A DNA stretch of 64,000 nucleotides from Thermoproteota archaeon (GTDB lineage: Archaea; Thermoproteota; Thermoprotei_A; Sulfolobales; NBVN01): NCBI GenBank assembly GCA_030550455.1, contig JAUQPH010000001.1:1-64000 (forward strand), read 5' to 3'. The notes under the pieces are model-generated. The model worked only from the letters and a program-made list of their open reading frames with translations. It ran no database searches and was not told the origin of the DNA. Shown here piece after piece: positions 9,322 through 19,100 of this stretch. The translations under genes and the position numbers were made by a program. Positions within the stretch are counted from its first letter, which is position 1; each line of letters opens with the position of its first letter.

Positions 9322-9952
9322 CGAGGAGCTTGACGGCTAGTCTTCCGAGCTCAGTCAAGTGTAGACTACCCCTCCTACCTCTCCTGACGACTAACCCCAT
9401 TTTAGTGAGCTTCGAGATAGAGTTAGCTACAGTCTTAGCCGACCTACTCACTGACTTCGAGAGCTCCTCAACGGTCGACCCCTCGAGGTCGTGAACTGCT
9501 CGTAGGACTAGGAGGTCGACTCCCTTAGGAGGGTCTCTAGCTACACTAAAGAGCTTCGCAGGGATTACTACGTCACTACCTTCACCACTCTCGGGCTGGA
9601 CGTAGACTGTGGCAGACCGACCAGAGATGAAGAGAGCCACTAAGGCGTAGGCAGCTAGATACCTCATGCCTCCAGAGAGGTCGAGTACGACTTCACTATC
9701 TGAGCTACTTAAAACACTTAAGAGCCTAGCGATACCATCGTAAAGCCCTGTGGGGACCTCTACTAGCTCTGGGTCGGGTAGACCGAGCTTTCTGCAGAGA
9801 GCTACTAGAGACTCATAGGCCCTCAAGACGGCTTGAGTCCTACTAGCAGTTATCAAGTAGACTCTGTCTCCCTTAGTAGCAGAGCTCTCCATAAGCCTCC
9901 TAATAGCTCTATCCTCGTGGAAACCTATGGAGATAATGAAAACCCTCCCCAC
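9281..9952 (-). CDS. csa3: Csa3-type CARF-wHTH regulator (adaptation side)
   Basis: The protein has a Rossmann-like CARF domain followed by a C-terminal winged HTH (STVEELSKSVSRSAKTVANSI). The CARF part shows GRVFIISIGFHEDRAIRR and the ligand-loop-like VVLDLSGGMRYL. Csa3 proteins regulate cas operons and array leaders, probably in response to a cyclic oligoadenylate. The frame is open to 10045, but the GTG at 9950-9952 places the first CARF strand at the N-terminus and clears cas4, so it is preferred. A second csa3 flanks the other side of the array. Confidence 0.82.
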   Translation of the reverse strand: MGRVFIISIGFHEDRAIRRLMESSATKGDRVYLITASRTQAVLRAYESLVALCRKLGLPDPELVEVPTGLYDGIARLLSVLSSSDSEVVLDLSGGMRYLAAYALVALFISGRSATVYVQPESGEGSDVVIPAKLFSVARDPPKGVDLLVLRAVHDLEGSTVEELSKSVSRSAKTVANSISKLTKMGLVVRRGRRGSLHLTELGRLAVKLLGGASVSTSSQSPS

Positions 9953-10002
9953 TAATCCCCTTGCAACATATCCTACGAGTACAATATAAGTACGTGGGTA
10001 AG

Positions 10003-10569
10003 CTACACACTCGGGCAGTATCTTCTGTACCAGCACAAGACGCATCTCTTACTACCGGCGTACGGTGTTGTCGGTGGTCTATCGGAGTTCTTAATCTCTC
10101 TAACTCTCTTAACGACTCTCTCGACTTCTTGAAGCACTCTATCGGTGATAGAGTACGTCTTAACTCTATCACCGAGGACTAGGTGGGCTCTAACGACAGG
10201 TCCAAGTACTACTGAGGTAAGGTATGCGTAAAACATTAGCTGAGAGGTAAAGTGGGAGTAGTTTCTCCGCTTAAACGCTTTTACTTCAGCGACTTCATAC
10301 CTTCTACTACCTCCAACGAGGTCTACGACTCCCGAGATACCCAGATGCTTACACCTCAGTAGTACCTCGAACGCCCACGGCTTCGGGATTCCGATGCGCT
10401 CGAAGACTTCTGATCTATAGGGTTTCGAGCTCCCTAGGACCATATCTACGCTCGGAGGTTCCCGCACTCCTAAAGCGCTCTTTATCCAGACGATGGTTGG
10501 GCAGTACGTGTAGTCCTTAACGTCACCCGACGTTACGTAGCTATAGCCCACTGCGTACGTAGGTAACAC
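10003..10569 (-). CDS. cas4: Cas4, PD-(D/E)XK exonuclease with Fe-S cluster
   Basis: The 188-residue protein has the RecB-family nuclease residues: D in SGVVDLV, ExK in EVAEVKAF, and the QxxxY helix QLMFYAY. The four Fe-S cysteines are C23 and C176/C179/C185 (CVLCWYRRYC). Cas4 trims prespacers and selects PAM-bearing ends for Cas1-Cas2. The start overlaps cas2. A GTG six codons later (10551) would reduce the overlap to 11 bp. Confidence 0.9.
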   Translation of the reverse strand: MLPTYAVGYSYVTSGDVKDYTYCPTIVWIKSALGVREPPSVDMVLGSSKPYRSEVFERIGIPKPWAFEVLLRCKHLGISGVVDLVGGSRRYEVAEVKAFKRRNYSHFTSQLMFYAYLTSVVLGPVVRAHLVLGDRVKTYSITDRVLQEVERVVKRVREIKNSDRPPTTPYAGSKRCVLCWYRRYCPSV

Positions 10570-10843
10570 CCTCTATCTCTACTAAGTTCGTTGGTCTACC
10601 TACACACTTTGCGTACTTAAAGCTGTACTCGTCTAGAGGAAATACGTGGACTACGTCTTTCTTTACGTCGATCAGTCTCTCAGCAACTCTTGCTACGGTT
10701 TTCACTAAGTCTAGACCACCTCTCCCTAGGAAGCACGATCTCTGTATCCTCTCTAGCCCTAGCTGCTGAAGCTTTCTCGCAAACTCCTCTCTTATGGTGT
10801 TATCACCTATGTCGTAAACCACTAAGACCCTCAGGCTCACCAC
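10541..10843 (-). CDS. cas2: Cas2, adaptation protein
   Basis: At 100 residues it has the usual Cas2 length. The first strand RVLVVYDIGD carries the conserved aspartate, followed by the helix REEFARKLQQLGLERIQRSC and the strand VVHVFPLDE. The Cas2 dimer bridges two Cas1 dimers during spacer insertion. It overlaps cas1 by 7 bp and cas4 by 29 bp. Confidence 0.92.
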   Translation of the reverse strand: MVSLRVLVVYDIGDNTIREEFARKLQQLGLERIQRSCFLGRGGLDLVKTVARVAERLIDVKKDVVHVFPLDEYSFKYAKCVGRPTNLVEIEGVTYVRSGL

Positions 10844-11823
10844 CGAAAGACTAGAGGTCTTAGTGGAGTCTCGCTCCTGAGGTACGCAGCTATTGAGCTA
10901 ACGAAGTAGTTTACCCAGCTCTCGAGGCTCCTAGTTTCTCCGTAAGCTGAGTACTTATCTCCCATTGCTTTAACTACTAGAGAGACTAGCTTAGTCCTCG
11001 ACTCTCGGTTTAGTAGGCAGTTCTTTACTTCGAGCTTTAGTCCAGACCTGAGGGATCTTACTAGTGGGAAGTCTACTGCTGGGACTCTGAAGACCTCTAT
11101 GAGGTCAAAGGTTAGTACGGGTTTTCCGGATCTGTCTACGTGTAAGAAGCCTGCGTAGGGGTCTAGACCGTGTATTGAGGTAGACTTCCAGATTATCGGG
11201 TAGAGGATTCCGTAGCAGTAGTTTAGTGCGCAGTTTACTGTATCACAGCCCTCTTGATCTCTCCCCTCGAACTTCAGCTCCTTAGGTAGTACTTCTGCTA
11301 GCGCAGTCCAGTAGTGTCTTGCTGCTTCTGCTTCAATGCTTAGTAGTTCAGCTCTCAGTTCTCTAAGGTCCTTGCTCTTAAGCTTAGAGATCTTGCTCGC
11401 TATCTCACTTACTTCTTGTTTTGCTTCTACTAGAGTCTCTAGCTTAGTGTCGCGAGCAAGCTTTGCTAGTAGACCAGCTTGGTTTAGTAGCTTCGAGGTT
11501 ACTACTGCCTTAGCTACTTCGCAGGCCTTACCGTTGTGTACAGCTTCGTACTGAGCTCTCCTCGTGTCTACTGTTCTAGTTGTAAACGGGTGGTGGAGTA
11601 CGGCTACCGGCATTCCTCGCGAGTCTAGGAATACGAGCATTACACCCATTTTCGTCAGCTGTCTTACTGCTTTCGATGTTATCGATACTCCCGAGGTAGT
11701 TACTACTATGCTGTCTACGTCGCTTAAGGAGACGTTCTTTACTTCATTCTTAGTCTTTAGGACTATAGTGCCTTTCTTAACTGATAGCCCTACTCCGTAT
11801 CCACTAACTACTAGGGTTCTCAA
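10837..11823 (-). CDS. cas1: Cas1, spacer integrase
   Basis: This 328-residue Cas1 has an N-terminal beta domain and a C-terminal helical catalytic domain. The three metal ligands are visible with the expected spacing: E164 in SIEAEAARHYW, H228 in GLDPYAGFLH, and D240 in VLTFDLIEVFR (64 and 12 residues apart). It therefore looks catalytically intact. It starts at TTG with GAGGT upstream and overlaps csa1 by 20 bp. Confidence 0.95.
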   Translation of the reverse strand: MRTLVVSGYGVGLSVKKGTIVLKTKNEVKNVSLSDVDSIVVTTSGVSITSKAVRQLTKMGVMLVFLDSRGMPVAVLHHPFTTRTVDTRRAQYEAVHNGKACEVAKAVVTSKLLNQAGLLAKLARDTKLETLVEAKQEVSEIASKISKLKSKDLRELRAELLSIEAEAARHYWTALAEVLPKELKFEGRDQEGCDTVNCALNYCYGILYPIIWKSTSIHGLDPYAGFLHVDRSGKPVLTFDLIEVFRVPAVDFPLVRSLRSGLKLEVKNCLLNRESRTKLVSLVVKAMGDKYSAYGETRSLESWVNYFVSSIAAYLRSETPLRPLVFRW

Positions 11824-12688
11824 CTCTACATACCTCTAGGTACGGGCACGTCTGTGGGCAGTCTACTGCTACCTGCGGCTCCCTCTTGGTTAAGAGCATG
11901 TCTATTACTTCGTCTCTAGCGTCTAGAAAGCTCTTTCTGAGGTCGGGCCCTATGTAGACTCCTCTTGTTTCTACTTGGAGAGCTCCGTTCCACCAGACGT
12001 AAACTAGTAGTCCGTAGTCTACTGGTGCTTCAAGAGAGGCCTCTAGAGCTAGTGCGTAAGCCGCTAGAGCTAACTCGTGTACGTCACTCCTCTTACCGGT
12101 CTTGAGGTCTACGACTACGTTAGCCATAGGTATTGCGTCTACTCTCATGTTGTTACTCAACCCTATTGGGGAGCCGTCTACTCTAAGCTCACTGAATAAG
12201 GCCATAGCTGGGACCGGCATTACTCCGTAGCTTGACCAGAGCCAGTCTGACACTAGTGTGTGGTATGTTAGCCAGCCAACACCTCTGACTACTTGTGCGC
12301 ACTCTCTCGTAGGGCAGTTTTTAGTGTGTGACTCGACGGCTTTCTCTACTTCTCTCGATAGCACCGCCGGGCTGTAGTTCGAGAAGAGGTACCTCCTGAG
12401 GACAGCAGTTACTGAAGTCACGACTCCGTGGACTTCTAGCCCAACTCTCATGGGTGGTGTGGGCTGAGCCCTAACTCCCACTACTCTCCTCAGCCAGGTA
12501 TCCCTTCTAGTCGGACAGTACGAAGCGACGTCTTGGACTGCGAGCCCCAGGTAAGACCTCGGTCTAACGGGTGGAGACTGCCACGACCACCCCCTAAGCT
12601 CCGGCTCCACCGGGTAGCCCTCGGCTAAGTACCTCAAGGTCCTCAACCACTTCAGTAAGACCTCAGACTTAACGACCACTCCCCCCAC
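11804..12688 (-). CDS. csa1: Csa1 (Cas4-like PD-(D/E)XK nuclease of archaeal adaptation modules)
   Basis: The 294-residue protein has a RecB-like nuclease core VVVDLKTGKRSDVHELALAAY, with the DxK pair. C-terminal cysteines in CPQTCPYLEVC, together with upstream cysteines, probably bind an Fe-S cluster. Csa1 occurs with type I-A adaptation genes and works with Cas1, Cas2 and Cas4. It is the first gene of the six-gene minus-strand operon and faces away from the array leader. GTG at 12688 or 12679 may be the true start; the latter directly follows a G-rich stretch. Confidence 0.87.
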   Translation of the reverse strand: MGGVVVKSEVLLKWLRTLRYLAEGYPVEPELRGWSWQSPPVRPRSYLGLAVQDVASYCPTRRDTWLRRVVGVRAQPTPPMRVGLEVHGVVTSVTAVLRRYLFSNYSPAVLSREVEKAVESHTKNCPTRECAQVVRGVGWLTYHTLVSDWLWSSYGVMPVPAMALFSELRVDGSPIGLSNNMRVDAIPMANVVVDLKTGKRSDVHELALAAYALALEASLEAPVDYGLLVYVWWNGALQVETRGVYIGPDLRKSFLDARDEVIDMLLTKREPQVAVDCPQTCPYLEVCRVENPSS

Positions 12689-12702
12689 CGCCGTCCGCTA
12701 CT

Positions 12703-12720
12703 GTTTAAACTGGATATACG
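12703..12720 (-). promoter_or_regulatory. Promoter of the csa1-cas1-cas2-cas4-csa3-cas6 operon
   Basis: On the minus strand CGTATATCCAGTTTAAAC contains two TATA-like cores 15-40 bp before the candidate csa1 start codons. The short distance suggests a leaderless or nearly leaderless message. Confidence 0.4.
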
Positions 12721-12862
12721 TACACAATGTAAGCCGAGAGAACATCCCAAGAGAGAAATAGGAAGACAGAGAAAACACAGTGAAAACATAACTCAACATA
12801 ACCCAAGAACTCAAACTCCACAGCCTAAGTCAACCATAGGAACTATTGAGAGAGGAAACAAC

Positions 12863-12877
12863 CGAAAAGCTTATAAA
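12863..12877 (+). promoter_or_regulatory. Leader-internal promoter 1
   Basis: CGAAAAGCTTATAAAC is a strong BRE-plus-TATA match pointing toward the array. The first repeat lies about 310 bp downstream and no open frame follows, so it would make a long leader transcript or be a relic of the duplicated leader unit. Confidence 0.4.
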
Positions 12878-13114
12878 CACTACTCACAAATACATCAGCA
12901 ACCTCCCTAATAAATCCCAAGAACAGAATAGGAAAATAAAGTAAGCAAAATAAGCATTTCACTACATAAGCCAAGAAACACTAACTAAAAAGTCACTACA
13001 ACACAGAGACAGACTTCCCAAAAAGCTCGTAGGATTCCTACATAGAGAGCTACTGAGAAGAACTAAATAAACTAGCTTAAAAACCCACCCTAGAAAGCTC
13101 GTCATAAACAAAAA

Positions 13115-13128
13115 GAAAAGCTTAAAAG
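13115..13128 (+). promoter_or_regulatory. Leader promoter 2, array-proximal
   Basis: GAAAAGCTTAAAAG matches BRE/TATA and would start transcription near 13150. This is just before the degenerate repeat at 13155 and about 40 bp before the first full repeat. It is the best candidate for the pre-crRNA promoter. Confidence 0.5.
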
Positions 13129-13154
13129 TAGCAAAAAGAAAATAAAGTGGTACA

Positions 13155-13178
13155 GAATCTAAACATAGACATTGAAAA
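13155..13178 (+). repeat. Degenerate repeat-like element at the leader end
   Basis: This 24-nt block keeps GAATCTAAA at its start and ATTGAAA near its end, with ATAGA between them shifted by one base. It lies 10 bp before the first full repeat, far too close for a normal spacer. It may be a leader-anchoring signal for integration or a decayed repeat. Confidence 0.5.
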
Positions 13179-13188
13179 CAGGCACTCA

Positions 13189-16100
13189 GAATCTAAAGGA
13201 TAGAATTGAAAGCTTCGACTCTAGGTACTTGTCCCTCCTGTACCACGTGAACGAATCTAAAGGATAGAATTGAAAGTCCTCATGTATTGGTGGGGGGTCA
13301 TTCGTGGATACGTATATCTGAATCTAAAGGATAGAATTGAAAGGCTAGACCGTTCGCAGAAGTGTTTCCGGGGTACGAGTACGCCCTGGAATCTAAAGGA
13401 TAGAATTGAAAGCGCCGGTGTGCCGCTACACGAACACGCTTGGACTGATGCGCGAATCTAAAGGATAGAATTGAAAGTCCGGTACGTAGCCGACCGGGGG
13501 CACGATGGGCTTGTCGAGCATGAATCTAAAGGATAGAATTGAAAGATAGCGAACTGGGGGGGCCGGGGTGCACCGCGGCCCGATAACTGAATCTAAAGGA
13601 TAGAATTGAAAGATCAATTCTGTAGCTTATATCAAATAGTGTGTTAAGTTTTATTTGAATCTAAAGGATAGAATTGAAAGTCTCGTCCACCCGTATCGTG
13701 ACCGAAGGCTGGTACCTCCTGAATCTAAAGGATAGAATTGAAAGCGGCTCAAGAGATCTCGCAACTGCTGTCAAGCCTCATGATGCGAATCTAAAGGATA
13801 GAATTGAAAGATGTAGTTTTATGGTGGGGGTATAATTGACCCCCCTCTCCCAAGGAATCTAAAGGATAGAATTGAAAGCGAGGTAAGGAGTGCGTTCGCT
13901 AGAACGGCCGCCGACCTAGCTGAATCTAAAGGATAGAATTGAAAGGGATACTTTATGTTTTTTCTATACGGCACTATTAACTTATTGAATCTAAAGGATA
14001 GAATTGAAAGTGAGGACTCTGGCTAGGTCGGAAGCAACCGGCCACAGGTGCTGTGAATCTAAAGGATAGAATTGAAAGTGCGTAGTAGTGCGTTCATTAT
14101 CTCTATTATCTCTATCAATGAATCTAAAGGATAGAATTGAAAGCTTCAAGTAGATGGTAGCCAGAGTCCTCCTCTCGTCTGCGGTCTTCCTCGGTGAATC
14201 TAAAGGATAGAATTGAAAGTGGTAAAGGAAGAATACAGTAAAAAGTACAGGATCTCCAGAATCTAAAGGATAGAATTGAAAGTATGGCCATCTCCACCTC
14301 CCTGCTCAGCGCCCCGTAGGCCCTGAATCTAAAGGATAGAATTGAAAGCAACGCTCTTGTGCTTCCTCAGGTAGCTAAGCAGCTGCTGAGAATCTAAAGG
14401 ATAGAATTGAAAGGCCAGTAGCTACCGTCCCGCCTTAGCTTCCTGAACGGCGGCCTGTGAATCTAAAGGATAGAATTGAAAGCACACACTAGTTACTATT
14501 TGTTAAGCGGATTACGTACCTACCTTCTGAATCTAAAGGATAGAATTGAAAGTCTTTTTAAATAATTCTGGTATAACGTATTTACTAACGTAGCGTGAAT
14601 CTAAAGGATAGAATTGAAAGTTAGGATCTTTGTAGTGATAGCATTCAACGTTTTCCACGTTATTTCGAATCTAAAGGATAGAATTGAAAGTTTCTCTCTT
14701 TTGTCATATCCTATCCTGTAGTATTTCCTCAGTAGAATCTAAAGGATAGAATTGAAAGATTCCGGCTAAATCGACGTTAAACATATTTAAGCTTATACTG
14801 TTGAATCTAAAGGATAGAATTGAAAGTTTCTATCATTAAGTAGATAAAGTAGAACACAAACACAAACAGGAATCTAAAGGATAGAATTGAAAGCAACTCT
14901 ATTCATACTTATCTGTTTACCGCACAGAGACGTGAATCTAAAGGATAGAATTGAAAGGAACGCCGAGAGACTCGACCCAGTCCCGGTTGAACAGGGTAAG
15001 TGAATCTAAAGGATAGAATTGAAAGAAGAGCGGCAACTTTTTATCTCGGTGTTTGGACTTCAGTTCTACCTCAGTATTATTGAATCTAAAGGATAGAATT
15101 GAAAGTCTCCTCCACCGTCGGCCTGGTGAGGACGAGCTTCTTCCTGAATCTAAAGGATAGAATTGAAAGCAGTAGCTACTTCCTCCAGCACTACTCCACC
15201 TCCTCCAGCAGAATCTAAAGGATAGAATTGAAAGTTATTATCCAGGCTAGAGCGTAGGCTGTGTCCTTGTCGGGATGAATCTAAAGGATAGAATTGAAAG
15301 TATCTGGACCGACACGTGTAACCACCGAGGAAAGGGGGGCTGAATCTAAAGGATAGAATTGAAAGCTATCGGCAAGCTTTCTCACGACATACATGGCGAA
15401 GTTCCCGAGAATCTAAAGGATAGAATTGAAAGCTAGGATGGCCACCTTGAGGTTCCCGGCCGCCGTGAGCGATGAATCTAAAGGATAGAATTGAAAGCTC
15501 CATATTTTCCCTGTTTTCTGTTTTACAAGGTTATATGAATCTAAAGGATAGAATTGAAAGCTGGCCGTCAGAGTGGACAACTCGACGGGCCAGGTGTTCT
15601 GAATCTAAAGGATAGAATTGAAAGGAGCCCCGGCCTTCCTCGCGGCTACTACTGGTGTCCTTGGGTTCGAATCTAAAGGATAGAATTGAAAGAACGGTTG
15701 GCCCACCACCTCCTCGTCTCAACCGCATAAATTATGAATCTAAAGGATAGAATTGAAAGCGTCTTTAGGGAGCTCGTGCGCAGGGCTGAGGAGGTCTTAG
15801 GTAGAATCTAAAGGATAGAATTGAAAGCGTCTAGGGCGCACGCGTCGAACCAGCAGTAGTCGGCGAAGCGAATCTAAAGGATAGAATTGAAAGGAGATGC
15901 GGACTGCGAGCGAGGTGACACCGAAGGCGGAGGTCAGGTTGAATCTAAAGGATAGAATTGAAAGCTTTAAGGTATTCATTATCTTGCTCTATAAGTAGCA
16001 TTTCTAGAATCTAAAGGATAGAATTGAAAGCAGGTAGCTTACCCTTGGTGTTCCTAACGAATCTTCCAGATTGAATCTAAAGGATAGAATTGAAAGCCTG

Positions 16101-19100
16101 TACACGGTCATTGCCTCCTCGCACACGTCGCTCGGTACCCGAATCTAAAGGATAGAATTGAAAGACACCTAGGGTCTAGGCTCCACTCCCAAGATACCTC
16201 CTCGGAATCTAAAGGATAGAATTGAAAGCAGGCGATCAGGCAGCAGATCGCCAAGTTCATTGACTCGGTCGAATCTAAAGGATAGAATTGAAAGCTGATG
16301 TGTTCGTGAACACATCGCCGGACGTCGGCGTCGCTTTCAATTCTAGAATCTAAAGGATAGAATTGAAAGCTCGAGGCTCATCGGCCCCAAGGCCTCCACA
16401 ACCACCTGCTCCGAATCTAAAGGATAGAATTGAAAGATGATGTATTGTAATAAAAAGAGTCTGCGTGGTAGTAGTATATGAATCTAAAGGATAGAATTGA
16501 AAGTAGATAGCACAAACGCTAGAAATTGATCGCGGGAGTCAAGAATCTAAAGGATAGAATTGAAAGCATAGATCTAAACACAGGTCCCGCACCGACAGCA
16601 TGAACCCGGTGAATCTAAAGGATAGAATTGAAAGTCTGCGACAGAAGCTTGGAGACCGCGTCGACAGCGACACCAGCGAATCTAAAGGATAGAATTGAAA
16701 GAACAGTAGAAATGGACGGCTCAGAGAAGACCGTAGTCCTCGACGAGGGAATCTAAAGGATAGAATTGAAAGTGGGCGGGAACTGTAGCGTCAAGCTCAA
16801 GGAACTTAGAGATGTGAATCTAAAGGATAGAATTGAAAGTTTAGCTAGCTGGTTTTTGTGGTTGCCCATGTTGTCCACAAGTTTGGAATCTAAAGGATAG
16901 AATTAAAAGTGCGACGTCTTCCTCGGTAAACAAGTTGCTTACGCCCGGCATGAATCTAAAGGATAGAATTGAAAGCAGCTCGAAGGACTTCGAGGGGCTG
17001 AGACCGCCCGCACCCCTGAATCTAAAGGATAGAATTGAAAGTAATGGATAGAGAGTTTCTGAGGGAGTTAATGAGGCAAACCGAATCTAAAGGATAGAAT
17101 TGAAAGAGTACTCAATACGAAGTCCTGGTTCCCTCCGAAGCCCGTCATCTTGAATCTAAAGGATAGAATTGAAAGCTACCAGCCGGACCCGGACGACGCG
17201 TTCAAGAAGGTCCGAATCTAAAGGATAGAATTGAAAGCTACGCTCTTACATAGTAGACTTTACTCTTGATAGAGAAGAATCTAAAGGATAGAATTGAAAG
17301 ATTTCTAAATCAGACTGCCAGTAGCTGCGAGTACATGCTAGGAATCTAAAGGATAGAATTGAAAGCAAGAAGGTTCTAAGGAAGCTCGGTAGGATAATCT
17401 GGGAGTTCCACGAATCTAAAGGATAGAATTGAAAGGTAGTCCGTTCGGGGGTCTCCTGCACCCCCTCACGTATGTTGAATCTAAAGGATAGAATTGAAAG
17501 TCTATATACCCTCCCAGTATTGTGGAGCGGAGGTAGTTGAGAATCTAAAGGATAGAATTGAAAGGAGAACCAGTACGTCGCCCGAGGATAGCTTTGATAG
17601 GTCTAGGGAATCTAAAGGATAGAATTGAAAGAAACGCATTCGCTGAGTTGCTGGGCAGGAGGACGAGGTTCGTGGAATCTAAAGGATAGAATTGAAAGCC
17701 GTACTAGGCGTCCCCCTAGGTTCGACCCTGGTAAAGACTAAAGAATCTAAAGGATAGAATTGAAAGAGAGAAATTCTCAGAGCTGGAGCCGCAACAGCAG
17801 GCCTACGTGAATCTAAAGGATAGAATTGAAAGCCTCCGCGATGACCGAGGAAGACCCCGTGGCGAAAAAGGGAATCTAAAGGATAGAATTGAAAGACCTA
17901 CCGAGGGTCAAGGTAGTGAACGACAACCTACCGAGGAATCTAAAGGATAGAATTGAAAGCAATATTCTCCTGAACCCACAGCACAATACGAGACCTATCA
18001 GTCCTGGAATCTAAAGGATAGAATTGAAAGTCGACAGCAAGGTGCTCCAGTCCATAGAGAGGTTGGTGAGGAGAATCTAAAGGATAGAATTGAAAGGCAA
18101 TACAGAAATGACTCGTGCTTCCCGTGTTTCTCCTCACACAGGCCCGAATCTAAAGGATAGAATTGAAAGTAAATAGATATTAGTCTTGGATCAACGTAAA
18201 CCATTTTATCCCGAATCTAAAGGATAGAATTGAAAGATTAATTGTAGTAGACCCAACGTTATCTGTTTCAATTTCAATGAATCTAAAGGATAGAATTGAA
18301 AGTTTATAGTATTCTCTATATCACTCCACGACTCTATCCTACATTCCTCACTCAGAATCTAAAGGATAGAATTGAAAGTCTCCACTACGTCCTTCACGCG
18401 CTCGTAGACCTCTAGGTCCACGAATCTAAAGGATAGAATTGAAAGATATATCACTACTACGTCCTCTAAATCACCATGTCTATCGGAATCTAAAGGATAG
18501 AATTGAAAGTCCCACAGAACTATCGGTATTCTCTCACCTTTGTCAACCGCGAATCTAAAGGATAGAATTGAAAGGCTAAACGCTTCTATGAGCTTGTTGA
18601 AGTCTTCTACACTGGCTGAATCTAAAGGATAGAATTGAAAGACGAGAGCTCCCTCAGTATGTACTCAGTCCTGGCCCTAGAGAATCTAAAGGATAGAATT
18701 GAAAGGACCTCGTTCCTGATGTAGAGAGCGATAGCCTGTACTGCGGCAAATCTAAAGGATAGAATTGAAAGCTAGAAATTGATCGCGGGAGTCAAAGGGT
18801 TCTATTAGGGTAGAATCTAAAGGATAGAATTGAAAGCACCCTTGCTTAAGTCGACACCACCGAGCACCGTCCTGTAGAATCTAAAGGATAGAATTGAAAG
18901 CTCTTCCCTTACCCCACTCCTCGCCCTTAATGTAGACATAGAATCTAAAGGATAGAATTGAAAGACGTAGAGAACGTAGTCCGGGACACCTGCTTCCTGC
19001 CTCTCTTCGGGTCTGAATCTAAAGGATAGAATTGAAAGCTACGTACCGCCGGAGCTTGTCACCGAGGCGCTGAGCATCAGGAATCTAAAGGATAGAATTG

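Larger units (their letters stand above)
12721..13154 (+). promoter_or_regulatory. CRISPR leader
   Basis: This AT-rich, gene-free stretch of about 430 bp lies between csa1 and the first repeat, on the side away from the degenerate repeats. It contains no long open frame and is rich in A on the plus strand. TCCCAAGA...AATAGGAA occurs twice, at 12745 and 12915 (170 bp apart), followed each time by ACATAA(C/G)CCAAGAA. The leader therefore seems to be built from two diverged copies of one unit. It holds two TATA-like promoters (12863-12877 and 13115-13128). Confidence 0.8.

Noticed and set aside
11150-11220. Cas1 seemed to lack its catalytic glutamate just before GLDPYAGFLH (Ile in the position first examined).
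   Set aside because: The catalytic Glu belongs about 64 residues before the His. E164 in SIEAEAARHYW is exactly 64 residues before H228, so the active site is intact.
13270-18204. Open frames of 60-75 codons across the CRISPR array on both strands.
   Set aside because: They are made of translated repeats (SILSFRF or FQFYPLDS recurring every unit) and spacers. They have no ribosome sites or codon bias.
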